DNA of 64,000 nt, taken from contig JAEMBT020000002.1 in the NCBI GenBank assembly GCA_018873245.2, positions 10,886,001-10,950,000 on the forward strand. Direction: 5' to 3'. Below are positions 1 to 13,132 of the stretch, in pieces. The notes below the pieces were generated by a model. It made no database searches. It was not told the DNA's origin and worked only from the letters and a program-made list of their open reading frames with translations. Position 1 is the stretch's first letter; each line of letters opens with the position of its first letter. Made by a program: the position numbers and the translations under genes. Source of the stretch: Archegozetes longisetosus (taxonomy: Eukaryota > Arthropoda > Arachnida > Sarcoptiformes > Trhypochthoniidae).

Positions 1-161
1 CCCGATGGATTACTTTGAGTTGGCGTAATAGCACCGTTAGTGAAGTTTCGTTTGATTTTAGTGACACAATGATCGAGAGGTAATAAGCGTTTTCTCAATA
101 ATCCTTGCAGTACAGATCTGACAGTAGGTCTGTGTACCAGTTGCAGCAGAAACAAATGGGA
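1..161 (-). CDS. tna: tonalli exon: C-terminal part of the pre-SP-RING domain
   Basis: The exon begins after an AG acceptor at 163-162 and reads [17 protein letters not shown], then a basic stretch with GLLRKRLLP and CVTKIKRNF, ending NPSG at the window edge. This matches the ZMIZ1 segment just before the linker to the SP-RING almost residue for residue. It joins the previous exon (ending TACCC) in phase 0 across a 77-bp intron (162-238). The exon is open to base 1, so its donor lies outside the window. Confidence 0.93.
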
Positions 162-2943
162 CTATTATTTGGAAAGACAATTCAAATCATATTAATTGAT
201 CAAAATAGACAATAGCTGTGAAAAATGATCAAACGTACACAACAACAAGCAGTGACTGTGATCTGAATCATATTTCTTCCTGCCTGACAAACTTCTTTCA
301 GATAGAGTGGTTTGTGTGAAGTTTTGTTCTCTCCTCTATCGATAACTAATGGGGTTGCGTTCACCGAGACTGTGACCGATGCCGGCCAATTAGTGTTCAT
401 TTGTCGATCTTCGTGATGAAAACATTTAAGTTGTAGCTCAAGATCCGAGCGCCACATCAAAGTTTCGTGAACTGTAGGCTTTAAGTGGAAGACATGATTA
501 CTAACTGCCAAATTGTGCTCTAATCGAAATGGAGCCAAAATGATGCCATCACGAACTGGAAATGTTAGCCTTAACTCTTCATCTCCTATTCATGTATATG
601 TAATTTAATTATCATCGAGCAAATTAATACATTAAATCTAATCTGATAACAATTTAGATAATCTGATAAGGATTTAGACATACTCTGAGTGGGTAAACGA
701 GGTTTCACATCAGAAAACGAAGGTTTAATGTCAGCGTTAGGTGATAAATATGGCGGCATATTCGAGGCTGGAGTCAGTGGTGGCGTAGGATTTCCTGGAA
801 TAGGCGAATGCTGATAACTATTGATTCCTCGATGAAAATTGTTTGCATGAGAATATTGAGAATTGCCATAGTTTTGATCGTATTGCGATTGTGAAGGGTT
901 GTGATGATGTACTTGATGCGATGGAGGCATTGCATTATTCATTTGTCCTCCTTGTCCGTAATACTGATTCGGGTGTGTTGGATGTGCTCCTGATGAATAC
1001 TGAGGTGCTTGTCCTCTCATACTAGGCTTCATTGGTTGCTGAACTTGGTTTTGATATCCACCAGCGTTAGGCATGGCCTGCACTGCTTGCATAGCGGGGT
1101 TGTACTGCTGCTGTTGTTGTTGTTGCTGCTGGTGGTGCATCGATTGCATGCCTGGCTTTGTGTATTGCATTCCTTGACTCGGAGAATACTAAAAAACAAT
1201 AGCAATTTGTTAATCACATAATCACGAGTCTAACTGAATGACCGCTCACTTGATTTGAATTGTAATGTGAAACAGAAACGGGTGACTGCGTTACAGAACC
1301 ATACGATTGCATAACTGGTCCAGTGTTATAGTGTTGAACATTAGGATTGGTGTATTGTCTTTTCTGAGTTAGGTACTGTTGTGGATTGGTGTAAGGACCA
1401 GGCCGAGCACGCGGTGCTCCACCATACATAGCACCCGAAGGACCAGTCATTCCTGGCATCGGTTGCATACCAGTACCCATTCCAGTCTTGTTGATAGACA
1501 TAGGACCATTCATTGACATCGGCTGATTCATTCCATTAGTATTGTTCATCATGTTTGGATTGTGCATCTGATTTGCCATCGAGTTCATATGACCAACCAT
1601 TGGACCATTCATTGCATTTGGTGGACACGAAGCCATGCGTTGATTAGTAGAGGAACATAACCACTTGGTTGATAACTTTGTGAGTGCATATTTTGCATCT
1701 GTTTTCGCAATAAATAATTCATTAAATTCTTCATTAAGGCAAAACTCAAGTTAGATCCCAACAAACCTGTCCGTATTGGGGATTCATCATAACTTCTTGT
1801 TGCTGTCTTTCTTGCATTGCAACCACACTGGCAGTAGCCGTGGCGGTGGCAGTGGCAGCGGCCACCAACGCAGCTGTGCTGAGGGCTGACGGTCCACTTT
1901 GGAAGTCGCCGTTGGAGTTTGATCCAGATGCAGGCATAGCGCCACCCATTCCAGCTGACATTGCAGTAGCAGTTGCTTGTGGACCATACCTATGAAAGTG
2001 GTCAGAGGGTGATGACGCCTGTTGTTTCCTCTTACGCCTGTTAAGGGTCACAAGTAATAAGTTATGAAGAGAATGCAGTAATTATTCGATTGACAAACGG
2101 GTTTATGTATTGAAAACGCATGCCTTAAACTCAACTCTAAAGCTTATCGTTAACTAAACTTGTAATTTATTTGTATTTCAAACTGACAACTTTGTACTGT
2201 TGTTGTGATCTTAAAAGTTGCAAAATAGTTTTAAATAGTTTTAAATGATAAAAGGGTCATTTGATCTCAATTAGTAGATGATAGAAAAGCAATTTGACAC
2301 TAATTATTAACGCAGACTAAAAATCGATAAATGACTTGTCAACAAATTCAAGTGATTAACGTTACACAAGTGTTCATAACAATGTGTATGTAAAGTATGT
2401 AACTTAATCTCATTATTCAACTCAATTGCTCAAAATTACTGCTAATTTTATTACGAGTTTATATATTCTTTTCAGCTATTTCAATACACTTATCACTTGA
2501 TTGATTGCAATTGAGTAATCAAACGGTTGAAATGTGGTCTAATGCCAATTGATTGGCACGAAGTGGAATAACAGTAAACGAAGGCATACCCCGCATATCC
2601 TGGTCCGGACTGTCCTCTAGGATTCATGGCCTGAGTTTGGTATGACTTCTGTTGGGGCAAACCAGCAGTAGGACAGCCTCCATAGCCATCATGACCAGCC
2701 TGTCCGCCGTAAGGAACTCCAGTGACAGAAGAGGCGCCATTAGTTGGCGGCCCATTAGCGTTGGCATAATTGTTATGCATTGGTCCGCTTTGATTACTTG
2801 TTTTGACGCCCCAAACTGTAGTTACCACTGATAGTTGTTGTTGAGGTCCACCACTCTGTGGATGTGTCGGACATTGGCCTCCCTGTTGGCCCTGTGTTTG
2901 CCATCCCATGGCAGGCATACTCGAGTCATTATAACACGAATAT
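1..2943 (-). CDS. tna: tonalli/ZMIZ family SP-RING protein, partial (six exons, 3' part off-window)
   Basis: Spliced minus-strand gene; coding exons in transcript order are 2943-2590, 1989-1767, 1698-1250, 1188-684, 585-239 and 161-1. In transcript order I see the [10 protein letters not shown] motif, an Ala/Thr repeat ending in VVAMQE, Met/Asn/Gly/Pro- and Gln-rich low complexity, the block NPTPPLTP...PPYLSP, and the long block starting [10 protein letters not shown] through ITVTACCC and into the LQLVHRP segment. All of these occur in this order in vertebrate ZMIZ1/2 and fly Tonalli. In those proteins this domain precedes an SP-RING zinc finger with SUMO-E3-like activity, acting in the nucleus with chromatin remodellers. 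The SP-RING is not in the window; the gene runs off at base 1. Family assignment is very secure. Exon phases agree except for one frame break in the 1698-1250 exon. Confidence 0.95.
239..585 (-). CDS. tna: tonalli exon: conserved domain upstream of the SP-RING
   Basis: About 115 codons from [13 protein letters not shown] to ITVTACCC, including [16 protein letters not shown], the [10 protein letters not shown] motif, [15 protein letters not shown] and [15 protein letters not shown]. This is the most conserved part of the ZMIZ/Tonalli family, PINIT-like in position relative to the SP-RING. The acceptor AG is at 587-586; the first two bases complete an Arg codon with the last base of the preceding exon (684). 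The donor is GTACGT at 238-233. Reading on past the donor soon meets a stop, as expected for an intron. Confidence 0.96.
684..1188 (-). CDS. tna: tonalli exon: polyglutamine and proline-rich linker
   Basis: 168 codons plus one base. It starts [15 protein letters not shown], has a run of about ten Gln, a Gln/Asn/Tyr/His-rich stretch, then the family block [19 protein letters not shown] and DIKPSF. The last block aligns directly with the ZMIZ1 proline-rich segment, where a transactivation region has been described. The acceptor AG at 1190-1189 follows a T-rich tract. The donor is a consensus GTATGT at 683-678, giving a split Arg codon with the next exon. The intron downstream is 98 bp. Confidence 0.93.
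1250..1698 (-). CDS. tna: tonalli exon: Met/Asn/Gly/Pro-rich region with an apparent frame break
   Basis: The acceptor CAG at 1701-1699 opens an exon that, in phase with the previous one, reads [17 protein letters not shown] and then runs to a stop. From about 1636 the next frame carries the expected Met/Asn/Gly/Pro-rich sequence ([13 protein letters not shown]... to YNSNQ) and joins the following exon in phase 0 through donor GTGAGC at 1249-1244. A one-base shift, or a cryptic 88-base intron (1655-1568 with poor donor GTTCCT, acceptor AATCAG), is needed to join them. The residue composition on both sides fits the family. Confidence 0.8.
1767..1989 (-). CDS. tna: tonalli exon: Ala/Thr repeat segment
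   Basis: Reads [16 protein letters not shown], a Ser/Asn/Gly stretch, then [21 protein letters not shown], ending NPQYGQ at donor GTTTGT (1766-1761). Vertebrate ZMIZ1 has the same polyalanine plus (AT)n run followed by VAALQE and QYG, so this low-complexity repeat is conserved between phyla and is not a chance expansion. The acceptor AG at 1991-1990 follows a pyrimidine-rich tract. The first base completes a Gly codon (GG|G) with the preceding exon. The intron to the next exon is 68 bp. Confidence 0.9.
2590..2943 (-). CDS. tna: tonalli exon: [10 protein letters not shown] motif segment
   Basis: Starts after AG at 2945-2944 and reads [15 protein letters not shown], then Gln/Gly-rich sequence, [17 protein letters not shown], and an Asn/Gly/Pro-rich tail to [14 protein letters not shown] followed by an ANAN segment is diagnostic of ZMIZ/Tonalli. 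The donor GTATGC at 2589-2584 leaves GG, completed by G of the next exon after a 600-bp intron. The first base, A, completes a codon begun in an upstream exon. The vertebrate N-terminal helical segment, which precedes this part, was not found in the window. Confidence 0.92.
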
Positions 2944-3740
2944 CTAAATGGTATCAATTTTGAAATTAGTTCATTTCAAACTAGTCAAAAGTTTGGAAAA
3001 CTTTAAAATAAATATGTGTTGCCATCTATTTCAAGTCTAAATCTAAATCGATAATAAGTTATTAAAACTTCAATATATCTCTGCTAAAGTTCTGCTGTGT
3101 TTACAACTGACCACATCTTTATCACATTTATGCTATTTTCAAGTATTACTAATACATTACGAACGCATTAAGATATCGATGTGTTAATACAGTTATACTG
3201 TTTGTAGTGCAATATTAGTTAAACGATAGAATATTCTCGACGTGAAACAAGAACAATTGAAAATAGTATCAAAAGTTTATCTCAGTTATTATAATTGGTA
3301 TGATTGGAGAGATGAGTGAAGCAGCAGCAGAATCTATTAAATAGTTGACAAGAAGGATAGCATAGAGCCTGATATTGGAAGGGAAAAGCAATGTTGGATC
3401 GAAATGCATTAAAGCAATCTGGTTTGTAAGGGCAGGTAATGCGCACAGATCTGTATTAGTCAATGTGAACTAAGGTCCACTAATCAATAAGGGACGGGTT
3501 GCTCTTCACTGCTTCAGTGCTTCGACTAAAAAAGCCTAAAAAAAGCTATCGTATGGTAAGCGAAACAGAGGAAAGAAAAGCGAAGCGATTGGCGATTTGG
3601 GAGACTCTTTTATGAGCTACACATACACAATGCGAGATGTGTACACCAGTATTCTCTGCATTATACTGACGAGTGTATATATGCGGGCAATACAAAAATC
3701 AATACTAGTTTTTCAGTGCAGAAATAGTGGCTAAACTAAG

Positions 3741-3753
3741 TGAGAGAGTGAGT

Positions 3754-3822
<69 letters not shown>
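3741..3822. repeat. (GA)n microsatellite
   Basis: Nearly pure GA dinucleotides, with GTGA variants at the left and GGGA at the right. It explains the apparent Ser/Leu-repeat frame on the minus strand. Confidence 0.97.
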
Positions 3823-4022
3823 CGCATGTAATGTAACATTACTGAAAGTAGACGTGAGGGTGTGAGTGAGTGTGAGGCAAAACTTGAGCACAGAGTTAGG
3901 TAATCAGATATTACTGTATATATTAAAGGCACTAACAGTGACTGTAGTGCTGGTAAAAGACCATTTATAAAATGAGTTCGTCTTTTCTAACAAGAGAGTA
4001 ATACTAATGGCAATGAAGCTAA

Positions 4023-4029
4023 AGAGAGG

Positions 4030-4073
<44 letters not shown>

Positions 4074-4074
4074 G
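4023..4074. repeat. (GA)n microsatellite
   Basis: GA tract with a GAGGAGAG start and one GGG interruption near the right end. Confidence 0.96.
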
Positions 4075-4874
4075 CTATATAGCTATTGCTTTACTGCTTT
4101 CGACTGACAAATAATTGAGCATAAGTTAAGCTTAAGCTTTCATAATAATGAAATGAAGCCCTTGCTGGCATTTACTGTTGACCTGTTTCGCCACTCGCAA
4201 CTCCTTCAGTAACTGATCTGTTTTGCCACATCGAATTCCTTTTCGCAACTGATCCCTAACACAAGTTTGAAGTTATATATTGACTAAAATGCTAAACGTT
4301 AAATCGAAAATAGAGATGAGTGTCGTGTGCATGAATGGTATGCAATGAATATTTTGTTTAGAAATAGTATGTAAAGAGAGACAACTTTATAGAGAAATGC
4401 CAATGCTTTCAATGCTATTCAACGGTATTGACAGATCAATAATTATATGATGAAAGCAAAAGCACTTTTTTGACGTCACCACAACAACTTTTGCTATATA
4501 TCTGGAGGTATTATATCGAAAAAGTATAAGAACAAACTGTGGTGCTGGTATAACCAGCAGAGAGTCTATCGGTTGACGTCATTACAAGTTGTGTATTGGT
4601 TCTACTGGAAAGCGAAAGGGAAGACAAGTTTTAACAGTCAACCTGTTATATTGACGTCGCAACCATTGGCAACCACAATGTGACAAAGACTGTCTCCCAC
4701 TCTACTACTGCACAGATAACAAATATCTATGGCCTTTACTGTAACAATATCATTGGATCACTTTCTGTCATCCAAACCATATTAACATATATTATCTAAT
4801 TTGACGTATGTGTTTAAACCTGATTAGTAATACTTCAAGTTTGATCTGTGCATACTATGCATACCACAATTAGC

Positions 4875-4991
4875 ACCCAATAAATACCTTTTACTATAAC
4901 CATACTTTTCGTTATAAATACTTTTCACTTAAATACTTTTCGTCATAAATACCTTCCACATAAATATGCTGCACGTGAATACCTTCAACTT
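4875..4991. repeat. Degenerate ~18-bp tandem repeat (AAATACYTTT family)
   Basis: About six imperfect copies of a unit resembling TAAATACTTTTC-CNT spaced 16-20 bases apart. AT-rich and diverged; no coding content. Confidence 0.6.
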
Positions 4992-6601
4992 TAATTCTAA
5001 TTTCTATCATTAATCTAATTTTGCTATCTCTTTGTTTAACTTGACCAAATTTTGCTTAACTCATATTGGCATTAGGTATTAGGCAAGACTTTTTTGGCAA
5101 GTCCTCCCAAACAAACTCTCATATCAGTAAATTTATATATAAACGTTCACTTTTAACTCACAACAGTCTCTACAACATATTATGCTTTCTTTTTCTGTAA
5201 GTATAGCTCAACTTTAGCTCAACTTTAGCTCTCAACCAATCTCGCATTCCTTATAATGAGCCAAAGAAACAGAAAACAAGTCAAAGAAAAATAGACGAGA
5301 AACAGTGAAAGAGACTCACTTTTCTTAGCATATTAACTAAATGTTACGACGCGTTCAGTCTTAAGTTATTTGACTCGATAATAAAAAGCCCTGTTGTGAT
5401 CGTGGTAACAACTTTCAGGGTTTATTACCAGCGCTGCAGTAAATCATCATGCTCCCCTTTTATTAGTTTTATTTTAATTTATCGATCGCATCCCAACCAA
5501 CACCGATAGCTACCATTCAATTGAGTGAAAAACCCAAAAGAATTTATTTCAATTTATTAGCCTAATCGTTAGCCTATTCAATAACGTGTTATAGCTTTGA
5601 ATTTATTTTAACTTTGATAAAGTTGCATAACAAATTATCATACAATACTTTAACGCTGTATTCATAACTATATAATAGTTATTTATATATTACCTTCATA
5701 TTTGTGGGTTCACTTATCTTATGACCGATCCCCAACTCGAATCAATTTATAATAATTGGGCAATTCATTAAATCAACTTTTCATTAAATCAACTTTTCAC
5801 TCAATAAGTCAAGTGTCAAAGTATAGAAAAATAATTTTAAATCAATCAACACTAGTGTGACTTCTCAACACGAATCATACTTTCGATCACTAGTGACTTC
5901 TAAAATAATATCGTAATGTAATTTGCAAAATGACTAATAAATGGTAAGAAACAAAGAGATTTTGCAGAAGAGGAGTGAAACAAATAATCGGAAAATGAGA
6001 TTAAAAAGGAAAAAGGATATAGTTAAATATTGAAAAGTAGAGTTGGATGTTAGATGAATGAAAGAGTAAGGTGTCTACTAGCGCCTGAGTTTGCTGAGAG
6101 GTTTGAAGTTTGATAGACTAACTTAACCTCATAATAGGATCATTAAAGGTTTTAACTTACTTTAAAGCTATTGATGTATTTACTTTGAGCATTCAGTTAA
6201 CAATTACTGTTTAGCGATTGACAGTTTAAACAAAGATCGCTTAAGAGAGTTTTAAAACGCTAATAAAACGCAGTTCATCTGTCAGTTTGCGCAATGAATC
6301 AACTATTTGCAATGTTAATCAAAGATTAATTAATATTTTGAAAGCTTAAAAGTGCTCATAAGTTTTTTGTGCTTATTTCTCATATACAGCGTAAAACGTC
6401 AATCTTAATTAATTTGTTAAAACGATAACAATTAAGATAAAATATTTGAAACAACTGCAACGAGAGGAAAATCCATAGCCTTGAAAAATTATCCTAAACT
6501 TACTTTAACACGAAATATCTAAACTGTCAATAGTTTGGGGCAAAAAGACTTGAAAATAGGTTTGTCGATTTAGGTAATGAATAATGTAGTAATGTGTAGC
6601 T

Positions 6602-6695
6602 GTGTATAGATATGTATAGTTATGTATAGTTTTGTATAGCTTTGTATAGTTTTCTATTGCTTTGTATTGCTTTGTATACTTTTCTATTGCTTTGT
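6602..6695. repeat. 10-bp tandem repeat (TGTATAGTTT)
   Basis: About nine copies of a ten-base unit TGTATAGTTT with variants TGTATTGCTT and TCTATTGCTT. The minus-strand open frame here (Tyr/Lys/Thr repeats) is a product of the array. Confidence 0.85.
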
Positions 6696-8976
6696 CACAC
6701 AAATTCAACGTTCAGCTATTAATAAGTCCTAATAAAATATTCATAAAAAAACCAATCAGAGCAATGGTAACATTTAGATATTATTAAGCCTCTAGCGCAA
6801 TAATATACTAAAACTTAAGAGACATGTTCACGCGCGCAATCTCTCGTGAAAACAGTTGGAAATCAATCACTTAGTTCTTGAAGAGAATGGAGCTGATTAC
6901 TGGCAGGTCGCTTTCTGGTCAAGATTTGCTGCGATTGAACTCATAATAGCGTGTATATCTCGTATGTATGGTTAATGCTATCTTCCAATGTAATCATCCA
7001 TTTTGATCGTCATATTCATAGAGCGATAAAACGAGGCGAGAACTGAATCTATCACGAAAAATGCGTATTTCGCTCCTCCTCTATGACATGAACCATAGCA
7101 TAACCATTGCATAGTCGAGCAAAAGCCAGTTCGAGAGCTAACTCTTGGTTTAGAAGTTGATTGAACCCCAAAGGAATGCCACCGGGACCGGGTCTCAGCA
7201 GATCTCGTCTCAATTCCATAATCAAAAACTAGTAACTAGTCCTTCACTTCACGAAAGTGGCAATAATTTGTTGGATTGAGTGAACTGATAGCTGCGTACT
7301 AAGATTTAAAATAAACAAAATGCGCATTGTTGTTGACTTGTATGCAAAACTAATGTCGCAAAAATTGAATTTTATTGATAAAAGCTGCTCGTGTCCTTTC
7401 AATTGACCCAATTTAATGCCTGATTGTCCTAGAAATAGGCAAATAGTTATATGCCTTTATAATTGTGAAGTCTCATAGTCTCCAAGGACGGAACCAGAAT
7501 GCGATTATGAGCAATGATTATTATACAATCCTAAAGGATAACTCAATATAAGGTTATGTTGAGCTTTGAAACGCTAAATCTTTTACAGCTAATTCAATAC
7601 AAAACAACAAACAAATGACCTCAAAAAATGACTTTGTTTATGCCATTACTTAAGACATGGTTACTAAACAATCTTGAAAACAGTTTTGAAGACAGTTTTG
7701 AAAACAGTTTTACAGATACTTATTGAAAGAATAGTAAGTTTTCAAACAGAAAGTTCAGAAGTAGCGTAACTCTGGAACAACATAATAATCAAATTGTTGC
7801 GATTCATGACAAATCTGTTTGGGCAGAAGTACATTGACGTCATGGACTGGATTTGGGAAAGAAATACTTTCTCAAACTAACAACTCAACTAAACTCGACT
7901 CAAGTCAACTCGACTTAACTTGACTTAACCTTTCTTGCGTTCACTTTCACTCATACATAGTTATGTAACTTAATGCTAATATAAGATACTATCAAACATT
8001 TGCCTATTGTCGCTGTTAATCAGTGGTTGTTCTGCTTTTGGCCCCACACTTCACCAGAGAGTGATGGTCCGCATCAAGCGATGGCAAAGCAGACAAAACG
8101 AGAAAAAATCAATGCATGTGTTAGGGTTCACACGTAACTTATTGTTGCATAAGTATCGCTACATTACTTAATAGAAGTTACGATCATTTTTTATACACAT
8201 ATTGTTTGTATATCTAGCTGTGTATATATGTATAGATATATATACACACATATATATACATATATGAAGACTATAAGCCATATATACAAAGATTATTAGT
8301 ATATCTCTTTACGTAGAGGCAGACATTAATTGAATGGGTCTTTCGTGAAATGTTATGTTACAGTTGTTATGCATGTTATGCTAAGTTATACGTTCACTTC
8401 CTGGTCCACAAACATTTTAAAAAAGAGTTCAATAGATGTTGCACACGGATCCGATTGGTATAGTTGAATGAGTGCATTATATGAACGATATGTAAGTGTA
8501 AAAAATAGTGATTTAAGCAAACAGGTCAGGTAGTATTAGAAAAACAATGCAGTTCTGACTACCAGAGTGTGCATGTCTTATGCACTATGTTTTTATATAA
8601 CCAACGAGTTCTAGTTTGACAATGATGTGCATTTCTTAAATATGACCCTCTTTGAAAACCAGTTTTAATCAAGAAAAGAAGGAGTCGAGGAGAGAAAAAT
8701 AAAAATATAGATTAAAAGGTCGTCGGCAAAGGACGACTCGAAATATACGACCAATTTTAACATCAGAACAGATAAATTAAGTCTCAAACAGCAACAATAC
8801 ATTGGGTATGAGTCGCGCAGCGGACACCAAATTATTCATGCGTGCGATCTGAGACATTATGTCAAATTGCCGACCATTCAATACTACTTCTTAAAAAAAT
8901 CATCTGCAGACACATTAGTTGCCAACGCCCATCCTGTCCAAAAATCACAACCAAATAAATATCAAAGCTCTTTCTC

Positions 8977-8980
<4 letters not shown>

Positions 8981-9031
<51 letters not shown>
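8981..9031. repeat. (CT)n microsatellite
   Basis: Uninterrupted CT dinucleotides of about 50 bases; the same motif family as the GA tracts, opposite orientation. Confidence 0.97.
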
Positions 9032-9033
<2 letters not shown>

Positions 9034-9724
9034 TCTTTATTAAATACTGAGGAGGGAGTACTGTATGTGATAGAGAGGAGCACCTCTTGAATTGGATCTC
9101 GGATATCCTCTGCAAAAAAATTGATGTGGAGATCTCGGCAGTGAGTTTGTCGCTATCTTAACAAAAAGGTAATGCTTATTGAAAAATAAAAAATAATAAA
9201 GCTAAAGGCCATGACATATAATATAATGATAAAATATTCCTACTCTTCTTCTTTTAGGTGATGTGAACCTTCGAGCCAATTGTTAAGAGAAAAAGAGGGC
9301 TATAAATACCAAAAAAGTAGTGTTCGAGAGGCACTCCCGTCCCGTCTAGTCTGTGAAGGGGAAGCGTTTTCAACATCTTAAGAGAGGGGCAAGAACTAAA
9401 TCTGCTCTTAAAGACCTTGAGCTGCGAACATGATGACCCGAACAAGGCTTTTATGGTATTTATGGTGATGGCATTTCAATGTGGCAAACCGTACATACCA
9501 TTCAAACCATTCCACATCATTGATGTGGCAAACCATCGCATTTACTATACAATCAGCGACCAACTCACTCTTAAACGCTAATTTGTTAGCAAATATCAGC
9601 TCATTTAAGATACATAAATCATATCAACTATAAAAACACTACTAATTAATTATTGCAACAATAAATATTAGCTGTTAAGCAATCACTGAGAGAGAGAGCT
9701 CTGAGTATTTTGTGTGCGTGATAG

Positions 9725-9729
<5 letters not shown>

Positions 9730-9791
<62 letters not shown>
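9730..9791. repeat. (GA)n microsatellite
   Basis: About 30 uninterrupted GA dinucleotides, preceded by an AGAAAGAAAG lead-in. Confidence 0.97.
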
Positions 9792-9793
<2 letters not shown>

Positions 9794-12700
9794 CCGTGTC
9801 TGTCTGTCATTGATTGGTTGACTTTCTTTATTGAATTGATTTTATAGCAGAAGTACTCGTTATAATAATTTGCTTAAATGAGAAATGAAACAATCAAATA
9901 TTTGTGCGTAAAGTAACAAGAAGTTGTCATAATAAAAATATGTTACAGTAATCTGGATAATAATACTAATAGTGGTTCGAATGAAGTGTTAAAAAAGAGG
10001 GGATTCTGTCAATAACATAACAACTGTAGTAAGCATTATATCAAAAGAATTTGTTCTTCTATTGAAAAGGGAAGGCAATATTTATTAGCAATTTAGGGCT
10101 CATTTAACATCTGTTTGGTATATAAGTAGAACAGATATAGCAGTCATGCAAACTCGACTCGATTGAAGTGTTCGCGCTCGAGCCACGTGCATCGATAGGG
10201 CTCTCAAGTCACCCTTAGTTACTTAGGAGTATACCTGACAGGTGATGATATTGTTTACGGTGTGTAATTCTAGAGGCAGGTGCTCTTCACTAAACTAGTC
10301 AAATGAAGGACACAAAAATACTTATGATAAATGCACAAATGCCTGCGATAACTATTTCTAATGCATATAATACAATAATATTAGTTATGTTTGTAATGTT
10401 TGCAACTTCACAAGTGGCTTATTATTAATAAATATTGAGTTTAGAGCTGATGTTTTGCACAAAAATAGAAAATTTATGAAAGGAAATACTTATGTGAAAA
10501 ATACTCATGTGCAAACTTCTACATAAATATGCAATAGAGTAGTAGTAAATTTGATTTGCATTTCTTTATGCATAAGTTAAGTCTTTGTGTTTCTAAAATA
10601 TATTTTCCAAACAATAAACATAATTATAAATTGTGATTCCACCAGTAATTTGATTGGAAAATAGCAGACATTTTCAAGTATAGGTTTACGAAGTAGTAAA
10701 CAGTTGATTTGATTAGTGAGTAGTTAGGAGAGTTAAGTTTTAACTTTTCGGTTTGTCGCTTGTTCCAAGGGCACCAAAATAGCGTGAAACGCAGCAGAAA
10801 CAGAGACGTAGTGGTGATGACCCTCTCTCCAGACTATAGAAGCGGAAACACGATAATTTGCATTTCACAACTTTTCTAAAGCTAAGGATCAATGAATGCC
10901 AAATAACATGAAACATATTACACATAATACGCTCGAGTCTTCTTCTTCAGATCCGACCAATTGCAACTATTCATTTCAATCTTTAATACTTTATCGATGC
11001 AGCCATTCATGAAAATGACAACCGATATACTTATAAATCAATATAAACTCAATAAAACACTGAGCAGCGGAAACAATAGGCGAACCTGATAGGCAATTTA
11101 TTACTAAATCGATTTGCATTTTTGCTACTTTTTTCCATGGGATTCTCGCTTTGGTTAAGGATTTAGTGGAAGTTAATTGGAGGGCGTTTCAAATATGACT
11201 TAACTGCTTGTTTTTATAACCGCAAATCAAAAGCTAACACTTAGCAGTATCACACACTCCCTGCATTAAAACACTGCTAGATTATAAATGCTAGATTATA
11301 AATGTGATAAATAATTCAAAATTCTTAATCTCCAATTCGGCCATCTATTCATTCGGTTACTCCTTATTGCTCGTGGTATCAATGCTTAACTTATGCTTAC
11401 GCTTTAGTCAACTCTGTCTTACTGTTAGTTATTTGTTACCAATCATATAAATCTCATATAGAAATCAGTTATTTGCCGCTAATCATAGAAATCTCGTATT
11501 GAAATCAGTTCTTACCCCTGTGGCACTGGTGGTCCAATGTTTTTTTGTAATGCCTGATGCATTGCCTGATCAGGTCTTAAATGTTCAGTTTGCAAACTTC
11601 ACTAATAATCTTAATCAGTGGGACTGTTGATGCAATTGTGAACCACTCAATTTAAGATTGGTTTGGATCAGCTTCTGATAATTGGCCAGTTTTTCACACC
11701 AGAAGTCTATATGAATGAGAAATAATTCAGAATTAAGTTAGTTTTCAAAATTCGTCTAAACTAAACTAATATATTGTTTACAAAATAACGTTTATTCAAA
11801 GACTAGTCCTAGAGATAAAAAAGGTTTTTTGAGTCAGTTTTTAGCAGACAGTTGGTAGAAATGTTAGTGTTTTTGTTGTTGAAAACATGCAGTTTATGCT
11901 ATTTCGGTGTGAGGGTGAAAATGGTCAAAATGTAAGGGATATTTGCGCCGCTCCTGTTTAAAAACATACTAAGCCCGAGGCTGAGGAAGTATTCACAATA
12001 AGTGGAGGAGAGTGAACAAGTTAAAGCGCAGTCGGCTCTGAATCACCAGTCATGTTATGATCACCAGTCACAGAGACGGCTCAAAACAGAGACCTGAGAG
12101 AAGAGCGGGAGAGACCAAAAGTCAGTGAGGAATGCAATGCTCGAACTTTGAACGAGATCTGACGATGAGAGAGGGGAAGAGAGAAGCGTTCAAGAGGAAA
12201 ATACAGAGCCGTCAAGTTTAGGGGGCGAAAGTTTCCGCCAAAACGCGACCGTGAATATGATTTTGTGTGTTTGGTTGGCTCGCAAGCCATTCATGCTTAT
12301 ACTGGCATCCTCTCAAACACCCATACATATTGACTATAATAGAAATGATATTTTTTCCACACTGCAAATATTAAGCCGTATTTACATACTATCACGTATA
12401 TTACGTATATCTAAGTAGCATTTGTAATATTAGACCACATTCAGAGCGCAGAGTGTCTCAGACGAACAATACGTTTTTGCGTGAGTTCTGCTCACTTTAT
12501 CAAAACCAAGTTTCAAACAACTTTTAACAACTAATCTACAAAACAATAAGTCGCTAAACAAACTCGATAACGTCGAGATATACTGTTTATTTTATAAATA
12601 ATACAATTACAAAGTGATAGCTATAATTCAGTTAAACTTGAATTGAGTAAAAAGTCAGCTTTATATGACTTAACATTACTGTAAGTGTAGCAGTTCTAGA

Positions 12701-13063
12701 CGAGAATTAGACTAAAAAACTCAATTAGTTGATGGGTTTTGTTAAGTAGATTTGTTAGAAATGGTATGAAGCGGTTGGGAAATTGAACATTCTTTTGATA
12801 GTACATTAGCAGAAAAGAAATCTAAGCATTAACGGAGGCACATATTACTTGCATAAGATGTGTATATAATAACACTATGGTTATGCACCTCAACCACGCC
12901 TCTAAATACTACTTATAGTACGGGGCAAATCAACAGCAATGCATCAGATATCCTTTTACACTCAACTCCCGAGAAATCATATCCAACACCAGTTTCAGAA
13001 CAAGTCTATCAAAAAGTATTCATCACATAGTCCGATCTGATACCTGTTCGCATGTTTCGCTGG

Positions 13064-13132
13064 CAAAGGGGATTCAGTGAAAGGGGACTGAGTCAAAGGG
13101 GACTCAATCAAAGGGGGCTGAGCAAAGGGGAA
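13064..13132. repeat. 15-16 bp tandem repeat (AAAGGGGACTGAGTC)
   Basis: Four to five imperfect copies of AAAGGGGACTSARTC. In one plus-strand frame this reads RGLSQRGLNQRGLS, which is repeat-derived and has no gene structure around it. Confidence 0.8.

Noticed and set aside
3705..3932. Ser/Leu-repeat frame
   Set aside because: Simply a translation of the (GA)n tract.
12081..12290. 69-codon minus-strand frame with Ser/Arg/Leu-rich sequence
   Set aside because: Purine-rich local composition keeps it open; no domain or splice sites tying it to tonalli.
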